A stretch of 64,000 bases of DNA from DATAAP01 sp041690495 (GTDB taxonomy: Bacteria > Pseudomonadota > Alphaproteobacteria > CACIAM-22H2), in contig JAWLHE010000005.1 in the NCBI GenBank assembly GCA_041690495.1, forward strand, positions 1 through 64,000, given 5' to 3'. Every line of letters begins with the position of its first letter. Within the stretch, counting starts at the first letter, position 1. Under the pieces are notes generated by a model, which did not search any database, was not told the origin of the DNA, and was given only the letters and a program-made list of their open reading frames with translations. The position numbers and the translations under genes are program-made. Positions 27,399 through 35,555 of the stretch are shown here, one piece after another.

Positions 27399-28396
27399 TG
27401 GCACTCTCGCCCGCTGCACCGCCGGGCGAATTCAGGATCCGGCCGTTCGAGGAACGCGATCGCAAGGCGGTAAGGGCCCTGTGGCACGCCGCATTCGGCG
27501 AGTTCCCGGACGATCCTGACGAGAGCATCGATTTCTGCCTGCGCGCCGGGCATGGCGCCCTCTTCGTCGGGCTGCTTGACGATACGGTGGTCGCGACCAT
27601 CCTCGCCGGCCATGACGGCCATCGCGGCTGGCTGTATCACGTCGCAACCGCGACGGAGCACCGGGGCCGTGGCTACGGTCAGGACATGGTCGCACACGCC
27701 GAAGCCCATCTCGCGGCGCAGGGCGTTCCCAAGGTTAATCTCCAGATCCGCACCGGAAACGCGCAAGTGCAGGGGTTTTACGAGCGGCTCGGCTACGCGG
27801 TCGAGCCGCGCATCAACATGGGAAAACGATTCTCGATCACGCCGCCGCTAGTGCCCCCGGATACGAGAGTTCCGGGGATGCTGGATATCGTGATAACCCA
27901 TCTCGAAATGACGCAGCGCCCCCGCCTGGCCGCCCCGCCCGCTCCGGCCCAGAGGCTTGCGGTGCTGCGCCCGTCCGCCATAAGCATTCCATTCTATCGC
28001 TACCTCTACAATACCGTCGGCGCGCCGTGGATATGGTACGAGCGGCGGCGCATGAGCGACGGCGATCTTGAGGCCGTGCTTCGGCATCCCGATGTGGAGA
28101 TCTACGTGCTCTATGCCGATGGCGAGCCCGCGGGGTATGCCGAACTCGACCGGCGCGGCATGCCGGAAATCGAACTCGCCTATTTCGGCCTGATGCCGGC
28201 CTTCATCGGCCGCAGGCTGGGTCCGTGGTTCCTGCATTGGGTGGTGGATGCCGCGTGGATCCACGCGCCGCAGCGCCTCTGGGTCCATACCTGCAACCTG
28301 GATCACCCGCGCGCGATCGCCCATTACCAGCGCGCCGGCTTCGTACCCTTCAGGCAGGAAAGAAGGCGGGTGCGCGATCCGCGCCCGCTCGCCTAG
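27398..28396 (+). CDS. Tandem GNAT acetyltransferase
   Basis: The 332-residue protein contains two GNAT domains. The first (about 12-145) resembles YpeA, with the acetyl-CoA loop HRGRGYGQDMV and LQIRTGNAQVQGFYERLGY. The second (about 185-325) has YVLYADGEPAGYAELDRR, MPAFIGRRLGPWFLHW and TCNLDHPRAIAHYQRAGF. The substrates are unknown. Both domains look intact, so this is a fusion and not a truncated pair. It overlaps the sseA stop by one base, suggesting translational coupling, and is convergent with aapP. Confidence 0.85.
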   Translation: MALSPAAPPGEFRIRPFEERDRKAVRALWHAAFGEFPDDPDESIDFCLRAGHGALFVGLLDDTVVATILAGHDGHRGWLYHVATATEHRGRGYGQDMVAHAEAHLAAQGVPKVNLQIRTGNAQVQGFYERLGYAVEPRINMGKRFSITPPLVPPDTRVPGMLDIVITHLEMTQRPRLAAPPAPAQRLAVLRPSAISIPFYRYLYNTVGAPWIWYERRRMSDGDLEAVLRHPDVEIYVLYADGEPAGYAELDRRGMPEIELAYFGLMPAFIGRRLGPWFLHWVVDAAWIHAPQRLWVHTCNLDHPRAIAHYQRAGFVPFRQERRRVRDPRPLA

Positions 28397-28403
28397 CAGC
28401 CCC

Positions 28404-29174
28404 TCAGTGCCCGAGGATCTGGCTGAGGAAGAGCTTGGCGCGGTCCGTGCGCGGGTTGGCGAAAAACTCGTGCGGCGGCGCCGCCTCGACGATCTCGCCG
28501 CGATCCATGAACACGACCGTGTCCGCCACGGTACGGGCAAACCCCATCTCGTGGGTGACAACGATCATGGTCATCCCTTCGCGCGCCAGCTCGATCATGA
28601 CGTCGAGCACTTCCTTGATCATTTCGGGATCGAGGGCTGACGTCGGCTCATCGAACAGCATGATCTTCGGCTTCATGCACAGCGAGCGGGCAATCGCCAC
28701 ACGTTGCTGCTGGCCACCGGAGAGCTGTCCCGGATACTTGTGCGCCTGTTCGGGAATCTGGACGCGCTCGAGGTAATACATCGCCGTCTCCTCGGCCTGC
28801 TTCTTCGGCTGCTTGAGCACCCAGATCGGCGCCAAGGTCAGATTCTCCAGCACGGTCAGATGCGGGAACAGATTGAACTGCTGGAACACCATGCCGACCT
28901 CGCGGCGGATCGCCTCGATGTTCTTGAGGTCGTTTGTGAGCTCGACGCCGTCGACGATGATTTCGCCCTGCTGGTGCTCCTCGAGCCGGTTGATGCAACG
29001 GATCATGGTCGATTTTCCCGACCCGGAGGGGCCGCAAACGACCACCTTCTGCTTCTGGGCAACCGTGAAATTCACGTCGCGCAATACGTGAAAATCGCCG
29101 TACCACTTGTTCACGTTGCGCATCTCGATGATCGGCCCGGTCGCAACCCGGGCGGCGGCTTCGGCTGACATCAT
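28404..29174 (-). CDS. aapP: General L-amino acid ABC transporter ATP-binding protein
   Basis: The 256-residue ATPase is the polar-amino-acid type (GlnQ/AapP). It has Walker A CGPSGSGKST, signature LSGGQQQRVAIARSL, Walker B IMLFDEPTSALDPE and the switch region MIVVTHEMGFARTVAD. It is the last gene of the four-gene minus-strand operon aapJ-aapQ-aapM-aapP. It powers uptake of a broad range of L-amino acids in rhizobia and relatives. It lies 18 bases after aapM. Confidence 0.94.
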   Translation of the reverse strand: MMSAEAAARVATGPIIEMRNVNKWYGDFHVLRDVNFTVAQKQKVVVCGPSGSGKSTMIRCINRLEEHQQGEIIVDGVELTNDLKNIEAIRREVGMVFQQFNLFPHLTVLENLTLAPIWVLKQPKKQAEETAMYYLERVQIPEQAHKYPGQLSGGQQQRVAIARSLCMKPKIMLFDEPTSALDPEMIKEVLDVMIELAREGMTMIVVTHEMGFARTVADTVVFMDRGEIVEAAPPHEFFANPRTDRAKLFLSQILGH

Positions 29175-29192
29175 GATTCTTGTCCTCGAATT

Positions 29193-30335
29193 TCAGCGAT
29201 TCCGATGCATGGAGAGTTCTGCCTCGAGATCCTGGCTGTACTTGGACATCGCGAAGCAGAATACGAAATAGATCACGGCGACAAAGATATACGCCTCGAG
29301 CCCAAACCCGCGCCAGGCGGGCTCGTTGACGGCGGTCTTCGCGGAATTCAACAGATCAAAGATGCCGATGATCAGCACCAGCGACGTGTCCTTGAAGAGC
29401 CCGATAAATGTGTTCACCAGCGGCGGGATCACGAGACGCAATGCCTGCGGGAGGACGATGAAGCCCGTCTTCTGCCAGTAGGACAGGCCGAGCGAATCCG
29501 CTGCCTCGTACTGGCCCTTGGGAATGGCCTGGAGGCCGCCGCGTATAACCTCGGCGAGATAGGCCGCGGCAAACAAGATGATCGCGACCTGCGCGCGCAG
29601 CAGCTTGTCGATCGTCAGTCCTTCGGGCAGGAACAGCGGGAACATGACCGACGCCATGAACAGCAGGCTGATCAGCGGGACGCCGCGGATCAGCTCGATA
29701 TACGTGACGCATATCACCTTGACCGCCGGCATGTCGGACCGGCGGCCGAGTGCAAGGAGGATCGACAGCGGGAAAGCAAGGGCGATGCCGAACGTCGCCA
29801 GGATCAACGTGATCGGCAATCCGCCCCACCGCTCCTGCTCGACGAATTGCAGGCCGAGCACCCCGCCCCACATAAGCACGCCGATCACGGTCAGACCGGC
29901 GAGCCAGATCCAGACGAGGTTGCGGTTCCAGAACCGTCGCATGGCGCTCACGCCATAGAGCGCCAGGAAAAGGAAGATCACGACGGTCGGGCGCCAATGC
30001 TCCTCGTATGGATATGTCCCGAACATGATGAAGCGGAACTTCTCGCCGATCAGCGCCCAGCAGGCACCGATGCCGACGATCTCGCGGCAGGCTCGCGTAT
30101 CCGTGCCCGGAACATCCCAAACGGCGTTGACCAGCCCCCAGGAGATCAGCCCGATCGCGAACCTCGCGATAAAATAGGCGATCACCAGCGTAAGCGCCGT
30201 GTTGTACCAGGTATTGAACAGGTTCTCGCGCGCCCACCGAACCGGCGGGATGTCCCTGAACGTGCGGCCGGGCAGTTTTTCGGGCGCCGCGGCGGCGAAG
30301 GTCGGGCTGGTGTAATGAGACTGAGTGTCGCTCAT
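29193..30335 (-). CDS. aapM: General L-amino acid ABC transporter permease AapM
   Basis: The 380-residue inner-membrane permease is much longer than a typical amino-acid permease because of an N-terminal extension of about 150 residues with extra membrane segments, as is characteristic of AapM. The HisM-type permease core spans about 170-375, with the EAA loop visible as EVIRGGLQAIPKGQYEAADSLGLS. It pairs with AapQ, one base downstream of that gene's stop. Confidence 0.93.
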   Translation of the reverse strand: MSDTQSHYTSPTFAAAAPEKLPGRTFRDIPPVRWARENLFNTWYNTALTLVIAYFIARFAIGLISWGLVNAVWDVPGTDTRACREIVGIGACWALIGEKFRFIMFGTYPYEEHWRPTVVIFLFLALYGVSAMRRFWNRNLVWIWLAGLTVIGVLMWGGVLGLQFVEQERWGGLPITLILATFGIALAFPLSILLALGRRSDMPAVKVICVTYIELIRGVPLISLLFMASVMFPLFLPEGLTIDKLLRAQVAIILFAAAYLAEVIRGGLQAIPKGQYEAADSLGLSYWQKTGFIVLPQALRLVIPPLVNTFIGLFKDTSLVLIIGIFDLLNSAKTAVNEPAWRGFGLEAYIFVAVIYFVFCFAMSKYSQDLEAELSMHRNR

Positions 30336-30336
30336 A

Positions 30337-31536
30337 TCACCGCTCCACCAGCGCGATATGCTTGTTGTACCAGTTCATGAACAACGAGATCGACAGGCTG
30401 ATCGTCAGGTACACCGCCATGATGATGGCTATGCCTTCGATCGCCTGGCCGGTCTGGTTCAGGGTGGTATTGGCCACCGATACGATGTCTGGATAGCCGA
30501 TCGCCACGGCCAGCGAGCTGTTCTTTGTGATGTTCAGATACTGGCTGGTCGTCGGCGGCACGATGACCCGCAAAGCCTGCGGCAGCACGACGAGACGAAG
30601 AACCTGGCCGCGCTTTAGGCCGAGTGCCAGCGCGGCCTCCGTCTGCCCGTGGCTGACGGCGAGAATGCCGCTGCGGACGATCTCGGCGATGAACGCCGCC
30701 GTGTACGTCACCAGGCCAATCAGCAACGCCGCGAATTCAGGTGTCAGCGTCGCACCGCCGACAAAATTGAATCCGCGTAGCTCCGGCCTCTCCAGAGCAA
30801 GCGGGGCGCCGAGAACGAGGAACACCAGAAGGGGCAGTCCCACCACCAGTCCCAGCGCCGTGCGCACGACCGGAAACTGCTGCCCGGTTGCTTCCTGCCG
30901 CCTCTTGGCCCATCGGTGCAGCAGGTACGAAGCGACGATCCCGGCGAGTATGGTCGCCAGCACATAGGCATATTCCGGCTGCCACATGAGCAGCGGAATC
31001 TTGACGCCACGGTTCGACAGGAACACGCCGGCGAGCGGCGAGAGCGCGTCGCGCGGGCCCGGAAACATATCCCGGAACAGCGTCCACCAGAACAGCAGCT
31101 GCAGCAGCAGCGGCACGTTGCGCATGACCTCGACATAGATTCGCGCCGTCTGGGCCAGCAGCCAGTTCCGCGAAAGTCGCGCCACACCGATGATCGTGCC
31201 GAGGATGGTTGCGAGAACGATTCCAAGGATTGCCACGCGCAACGTGTTCAGCAGGCCGACGAACAGCGCCTTGGCATAGGTGTCCGCGGGTGTGTACTCG
31301 ATCAGCGACTCGCCGATCGGCAGGCCCGCCTCGCGATCGAGAAATCCGAACCCGGTCGCGATCTTTCGCGTTTCCAGGTTGGTCATCGTATTGCTGACGA
31401 GATACCAGACGACGAAACCTACCGCGCCGACGACGAGTATCTGATAGAGGACCGCACGGACGCTTGGATTGTTCAGGGACAGATTGATCGTACTCGCCGG
31501 CGGCCCACGCATTGCTCTATGCGGCTTCGATGCCAT
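30337..31536 (-). CDS. aapQ: General L-amino acid ABC transporter permease AapQ
   Basis: The 399-residue permease has the extended architecture of AapQ, with an extra segment between transmembrane helices 1-3 and the C-terminal permease core. The EAA motif reads EIVRSGILAVSHGQTEAALALGLK, followed by RLVVLPQALRVIVPP. It sits downstream of the binding-protein gene, separated by a 93-base gap containing a long GC hairpin. Confidence 0.94.
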   Translation of the reverse strand: MASKPHRAMRGPPASTINLSLNNPSVRAVLYQILVVGAVGFVVWYLVSNTMTNLETRKIATGFGFLDREAGLPIGESLIEYTPADTYAKALFVGLLNTLRVAILGIVLATILGTIIGVARLSRNWLLAQTARIYVEVMRNVPLLLQLLFWWTLFRDMFPGPRDALSPLAGVFLSNRGVKIPLLMWQPEYAYVLATILAGIVASYLLHRWAKRRQEATGQQFPVVRTALGLVVGLPLLVFLVLGAPLALERPELRGFNFVGGATLTPEFAALLIGLVTYTAAFIAEIVRSGILAVSHGQTEAALALGLKRGQVLRLVVLPQALRVIVPPTTSQYLNITKNSSLAVAIGYPDIVSVANTTLNQTGQAIEGIAIIMAVYLTISLSISLFMNWYNKHIALVER

Positions 31537-31582
31537 CGCGCTGCTCCGTCGAGTTGCCGATTGCGCCGGCTTATCCGGGCTG

Positions 31583-31618
31583 GCCGCCCCGCGCCGGGCT
31601 GACCCGGCGCGGGGCGGC
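31583..31618 (-). repeat. 16-bp GC hairpin between aapJ and aapQ
   Basis: Bases 31583-31598 and 31603-31618 are perfectly complementary over 16 base pairs, all G or C, around a four-base loop (CTGA on the plus strand). It lies 11 bases after the aapJ stop. No T-run follows on the minus strand, so it is probably a 3'-end-stabilising or partial attenuation structure that keeps aapJ expression above the permease genes. Confidence 0.7.
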
Positions 31619-31629
31619 GACCGCCTCGA

Positions 31630-32643
31630 TCAGCGGATCGGCTGGGCGTATTGAAGCCCGCCGTCCTTCCACAGCTTGTTTATGCCGCGCTCGATGCCGA
31701 GCGGGCCGATGTTGCGCTCGTAGCTTTCGCCGTAATTGCCGACTTGCTTGATGATGTTGTAGGCCCAGTTCTCCGGGATTCCCAGCATCTGGCCGAAGCC
31801 GCCGGTCTTGCCGACGAAGCGCTGGATCGCCGGGTTGGAGCTGTTCATCATCGAATCGATGTTCTTTGAATCGATGCCGAGTTCCTCGGCCTCGAGCATC
31901 GCATTGAACGACCACCGCACGACGTCGGCCCAGCGATCGTCACCATGGCGCACGGCCGGCCCGAGCGGCTCCTTCGAGATCACCTCGGGCAGGATCACAT
32001 GATCGTTGGCGTTCGAGGCCATGGTCGCGCGGGTCGAGGCAAGGCCGGAGACATCGGTCGTGTAGACGTCGCAGCGGCCGGAGAAATAGGCCGCGACCAC
32101 TTCTTCCAGCTTTTCGATCACGACCGGCGTGAAGTTCATGTTATTGGCGCGAAAATAGTCGGTCAGGTTGAGCTCGGTCGTCGTGCCCGGCTGAACGCAT
32201 ACCGTTGCGCCGTTCAGTTCCTTCGCGCTCTTCACGTTCAGCTTGCGCGGAACCATGAAACCCTGGCCGTCATAGAAGTTGACGCCCACGAAGTCGAGGC
32301 CCAGCGAGGTGTCGCGTGCGAGCGTCCATGTCGTGTTGCGTGCCAGCATATCGACTTCGCCCGACTGCAGGGCCGTGAAGCGCTGCTGCGCCGTGGTGGG
32401 CGTGTAGCGCACCTTGTCGGCATCCCCGAACACCGCCGCGGCAACTGCGCGGCACATGTCCACGTCGATTCCCCGCCACACGCCCTGGCTGTCAGGTGCC
32501 GAGAAGCCAGGCAGGGAGGTGTTGACGCCGCATTGAACGAATCCCTTGGCCTTGACGGCGTCCAATGTCTGCGCCTCGACCTTGGCGGTCGAGGCCGCTA
32601 TCGCCAGCGCGGCTCCCGCCGCAATCAATCCGAAGTATTTCAT
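31630..32643 (-). CDS. aapJ: General L-amino acid ABC transporter substrate-binding protein
   Basis: The 337-residue periplasmic binding protein has a signal peptide (MKYFGLIAAGAALAIAASTAKVEAQ) and the AapJ-family mature sequence, including KAKGFVQCGVNTSLPGFS, WRGIDVDMCRAVAAAVFGD and ENWAYNIIKQVGNYGESYERN. It binds L-amino acids for AapQMP. The start at 32643 is placed after an AGGGATGA site; in-frame ATGs at 32652 and 32706 would extend the protein upstream of the signal peptide. It is divergent from metC. Confidence 0.94.
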   Translation of the reverse strand: MKYFGLIAAGAALAIAASTAKVEAQTLDAVKAKGFVQCGVNTSLPGFSAPDSQGVWRGIDVDMCRAVAAAVFGDADKVRYTPTTAQQRFTALQSGEVDMLARNTTWTLARDTSLGLDFVGVNFYDGQGFMVPRKLNVKSAKELNGATVCVQPGTTTELNLTDYFRANNMNFTPVVIEKLEEVVAAYFSGRCDVYTTDVSGLASTRATMASNANDHVILPEVISKEPLGPAVRHGDDRWADVVRWSFNAMLEAEELGIDSKNIDSMMNSSNPAIQRFVGKTGGFGQMLGIPENWAYNIIKQVGNYGESYERNIGPLGIERGINKLWKDGGLQYAQPIR

Positions 32644-32702
32644 CTGATTCATCCCTGTTCTGAAATGTGAGCTGCCCGGCGTGTGACCCGCCGTTGACGC
32701 TC

Positions 32703-32821
32703 CCAATACAAATGTCCTTCGCTTCGGGAGGGCTCGTCAAGCAAATCGCCGGCGCCGACTGTCTAGGTCGTAGCACAGCAAGCCCTTGATCCTCAAGGTA
32801 GGGGCGCATCGTTTGTATTGG
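32703..32821. repeat. Distant inverted-repeat pair in the aapJ-metC intergenic region
   Basis: CCAATACAAA (32703-32712) and TTTGTATTGG (32812-32821) are perfect ten-base inverted copies 99 bases apart. They flank nearly the whole control region between the divergent aapJ and metC genes. Two operator copies that allow DNA looping are one explanation; a long-range leader RNA pairing is another. Confidence 0.5.
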
Positions 32822-32873
32822 ACTGTGGGTCCGCCGGTGCCATTATGCCCCTATTCCTTCGAACCCGCGACAC

Positions 32874-34076
32874 ATGACCCGGAAAATCGACACGCTCGTA
32901 ACCACTGCAGGCCGCAACCCAGAGGCGAATTTCGGTATCGTAAATCCGCCCGTCTACCACGCGTCGACCGTGCTCTATCCGACGCTCGACGCGCTGGATG
33001 CATCCAACAGGGCCCGCGAACCCGGCAAGGTCTATTACGGCCGCTATGGCACGCCGACGACCTTCGCTCTCGAGGACGCGGTCGCGGCTCTCGAGGGCGG
33101 CTATCGCGCCATTGCGGTTTCCTCGGGCGTCGCCGCGATCACGGCCGCGATCCTCGCCTTCGTAAAGCCGGGCGACAATGTCCTGATGGTCGACAACGTT
33201 TACGGGCCGACGCGGCGCTTCTGTGACACCATGCTGGCGCGGTTCGGCGTGACCACGACCTATTACGACCCGCTGATCGGCGCCGGGATTGCCGATCTGG
33301 TCCGCCCGACCACCAGGGTGATTTTTCTCGAAAGCCCCGGCTCGCTCACCTTCGAGGTGCAGGACGTGCCTGCCATAGTGGCGGCTGCGAAAAAAGCGGG
33401 CATCACCACGATCATGGACAACACGTGGGCGACGGCGGTCTATTTCAGGCCGATCGCCCACGGCGTCGATGTTTCGGTCCAATCGGCGACGAAATACATC
33501 AGCGGCCATTCGGACCTGATGATGGGCATCATAACGACGACCGAGGCCGCTTACGCGCCGATCCGCCAGACGCTGAACGCGCTCGGCCACCATGCGGCGC
33601 CCGACGACTGCTATCTCGCCCAGCGCGGGCTGCGGACAATGGCAATACGCCTGAACCGCCACGGCAAAAGCGGGATCGCCCTGGCCGAGTGGCTGCGGCG
33701 CCAGCCCGAGGTGGTTCGCATCCATCATCCCGCCCTTCCCGGGGACCCGGGCCATGCCTTGTGGCGTCGGGATTTCATGGGGGCATCCGGCCTGTTCGCT
33801 TTCCAGCTCGCGCCGGTGTCACGACCGGCGCTGGCGGCAATGATGGATGGGCTGGAACTGTTCGGCATGGGCTACAGCTGGGGCGGATACGAAAGCCTGC
33901 TTCTGCCGACCGATCCGACGCCGATCCGGACGGCGCGGCCGTGGCAGGCCGATGGGCATCTACTGCGGATTCATGTAGGCCTCGAGGATCCAGCCGATCT
34001 CATTGCCGATCTGGAACGCGGGCTCGAGCGGCTGCATGAGGCCGAGGGCCGCGGCCAACGGGTCAAGGTGGCATGA
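32874..34076 (+). CDS. metC: Cystathionine beta-lyase
   Basis: The 400-residue PLP enzyme of the Cys/Met metabolism family splits cystathionine into homocysteine, pyruvate and ammonia. The PLP lysine is K207 in SVQSATKYISGHSD, and the substrate-binding YGRYGTPTTFALE stretch is at about 56-68. The ending (LLRIHVGLEDPADLIADL) is typical. Related gamma-lyases are possible, but the neighbourhood beside aapJ is the usual metC position in alphaproteobacteria. It overlaps hisI by four bases. Confidence 0.92.
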   Translation: MTRKIDTLVTTAGRNPEANFGIVNPPVYHASTVLYPTLDALDASNRAREPGKVYYGRYGTPTTFALEDAVAALEGGYRAIAVSSGVAAITAAILAFVKPGDNVLMVDNVYGPTRRFCDTMLARFGVTTTYYDPLIGAGIADLVRPTTRVIFLESPGSLTFEVQDVPAIVAAAKKAGITTIMDNTWATAVYFRPIAHGVDVSVQSATKYISGHSDLMMGIITTTEAAYAPIRQTLNALGHHAAPDDCYLAQRGLRTMAIRLNRHGKSGIALAEWLRRQPEVVRIHHPALPGDPGHALWRRDFMGASGLFAFQLAPVSRPALAAMMDGLELFGMGYSWGGYESLLLPTDPTPIRTARPWQADGHLLRIHVGLEDPADLIADLERGLERLHEAEGRGQRVKVA

Positions 34077-34477
34077 GCGCAACGCGAGACGGCATCGCAG
34101 CCGCGATCGATCAGATCGCGTTCAACGGCGACGGGCTGGTCCCGGCGATTGCGCAGCAGCATGATACCGGCGAAGTGCTGATGCTCGCCTGGATGAATCG
34201 CGCCGCGGTCGAGGAGACCCTGAGGACCGGACAGGTCTGCTACTGGTCGCGTTCGCGGCTCAAGCTCTGGCGCAAGGGCGAAAGCTCGGGTCAGCACCAG
34301 CGCCTAGTCGAGCTGCGCATGGACTGCGATGGCGACACGATTCTGTTGCTGGTCGATCAGAGCGGCGTCGCTTGCCACACTGGCCGCCGCACCTGTTTCT
34401 TCCGCGCGGTCCGGAACGGGGCGGTCGAGACGATCGCCGCCGTCGAGGTCGATCCATCGAAATTGTACGGTGCGTAA
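34073..34477 (+). CDS. hisI: Phosphoribosyl-AMP cyclohydrolase
   Basis: The 134-residue enzyme opens the adenine ring of phosphoribosyl-AMP, the third step of histidine synthesis. Family blocks are MLAWMNRAAVEETLRTG, CYWSRSRLKLWRKGESSG and the metal-binding MDCDGDTILLLVDQ and ACHTGRRTCFFR. It lacks the HisE pyrophosphohydrolase domain, so it is the single-domain HisI form. Its ATG overlaps the metC stop. No other histidine genes are in the window. Confidence 0.95.
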   Translation: MSATRDGIAAAIDQIAFNGDGLVPAIAQQHDTGEVLMLAWMNRAAVEETLRTGQVCYWSRSRLKLWRKGESSGQHQRLVELRMDCDGDTILLLVDQSGVACHTGRRTCFFRAVRNGAVETIAAVEVDPSKLYGA

Positions 34478-34486
34478 GGATCCCGG

Positions 34487-34801
34487 TCAGTAGGTGCTGC
34501 GAATACTGCCAGTCCGCGCGTCGACGGTCAGATTGACGTTGCGGCCGTCCTTGGTGGCCTTTGCCTCGTAGCTCGGCCCCTGCAGGCGCAGCTCAGTGAC
34601 TTCGGAATACCCCTCTTCCTGCAACTTCTGACGGATCTGATCTTCGTTCAGGACGTGGCCGGCGGACGGGATCGCCGGCGATTTCGCGGCCGGCGGAGTC
34701 CCGTCGGAACCCTGATCCGTCGTGCCCTGGCTCTGCACGATCGAAACGCCCGCAAGGAAAATCGCTGCTGCGATTGCCGCTGTAGCCGTCACTCTCCCCA
34801 T
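34487..34801 (-). CDS. PepSY-domain periplasmic protein
   Basis: The 104-residue protein has a signal peptide (ATAAIAAAIFLAGVSIVQSQ), a Pro/Ser linker and a C-terminal PepSY-like domain (about 50-104; IRQKLQEEGYSEVTELRLQG, then YEAKATKDGRNVNLTVDART). PepSY domains are small inhibitory or binding modules common in alphaproteobacterial envelopes. Its partner is unknown. It is convergent with hisI, with only nine bases between the stops. Confidence 0.8.
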   Translation of the reverse strand: MGRVTATAAIAAAIFLAGVSIVQSQGTTDQGSDGTPPAAKSPAIPSAGHVLNEDQIRQKLQEEGYSEVTELRLQGPSYEAKATKDGRNVNLTVDARTGSIRSTY

Positions 34802-34967
34802 TTTTGCCCTCCGTCAGCAACAAATAGAGCCCCTTCTGCCCGCCGCATCGCGGGAGGCTGCCTGCCAAGCAAACGAGAGCGTTCGGCGTGGGTTCCCGGC
34901 CCGCGGCAAGCGCGGCCGATATGTCATGAACGCCACACGTCGCCGAATTTTGCGCGAGGAGCGCGGC

Positions 34968-34990
34968 CATAAGGCTTTGTTAACCTTATG
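34968..34990. repeat. Inverted repeat CATAAGG-N9-CCTTATG, candidate operator
   Basis: CATAAGG (34968-34974) and CCTTATG (34984-34990) are perfect arms around nine bases that include TTAA. It lies 44 bases upstream of the first of two small genes, in the 233-base gap after the PepSY gene. I see nothing else in that gap. Confidence 0.5.
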
Positions 34991-35034
34991 AGCCGACCCT
35001 TGATCGCGGGGTACCTCGCAAAAGGGTCGGTTTG

Positions 35035-35250
35035 ATGACGTTCATCATCTTCGTCCTCGCCTGTCTGCAGAGCAATCCGGACCAGTGCGCCGGCGAGCGG
35101 ATCCCTCTTCCCGAAGTCACCACAGCATCGGGTTGCCACCTCGTCGGCAATCTCCGCCTCCAGGACTGGGAGCGCGACCATGCCGGCATGATCATCAAGG
35201 AGGCCAACTGCATGGCTCGTCCGATTACGGTCGCGGGAGGGCAGTCCTGA
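35035..35250 (+). CDS. Small protein of unknown function
   Basis: The 71-residue protein begins MTFIIFVLACLQSNPDQCAGERI. It has a hydrophobic N-terminus and four cysteines in total (LAC, QCAG, GCHL, NCMAR). It could be a short exported or membrane-associated protein. The ATG at 35035 is chosen; a TTG one codon earlier is equivalent. The stop overlaps the next start (TGATG), so the two small genes form a coupled pair. I do not recognise a family. Confidence 0.6.
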   Translation: MTFIIFVLACLQSNPDQCAGERIPLPEVTTASGCHLVGNLRLQDWERDHAGMIIKEANCMARPITVAGGQS

Positions 35251-35492
35251 TGCCCCGCCACGACGACCTGCGCGAGCTCAATCACGACGATATCATCTCG
35301 GTGGCGCGCGAGTGCCTCGACGAAGGCATCGACGCTTACGAGATCGCACTCGCACTCTGGATCCTGCGCTCCGCTTTCACCGATTTCTTCGGCCCGCGCT
35401 ATCGCGGTATCCATCGCCAGGCGTTTCTCACCTGGAAGCGCGCGATCGTCGAACGCAACGCGACGCGTCCGCGCGAACGACCCGCCTCCTAA
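35250..35492 (+). CDS. Small protein of unknown function, coupled to the preceding gene
   Basis: The 80-residue protein is helical, with an acidic N-terminal half (HDDLRELNHDDIISVARECL) and a basic C-terminus (RPRERPAS). There is no signal peptide. Residues 25-60 (GIDAYEIALALWILRSAFTD followed by FFGPRYRGIHRQAFLTWK) are the most distinctive. The ATG at 35250 overlaps the preceding stop by one base. It is convergent with the phosphonate permease gene. No family is recognised. Confidence 0.6.
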   Translation: MPRHDDLRELNHDDIISVARECLDEGIDAYEIALALWILRSAFTDFFGPRYRGIHRQAFLTWKRAIVERNATRPRERPAS

Positions 35493-35555
35493 CGGGGGGA
35501 TCCGCTCAGCCGGGGGGCGCCGCGCGACGCCGGACGGCGCGCGGCGGAGCGGATT

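Noticed and set aside
32822..32873. Possible SAM-responsive riboswitch in front of metC
   Set aside because: The leader is short and I cannot find the expected SAM-II stem and pseudoknot pattern.
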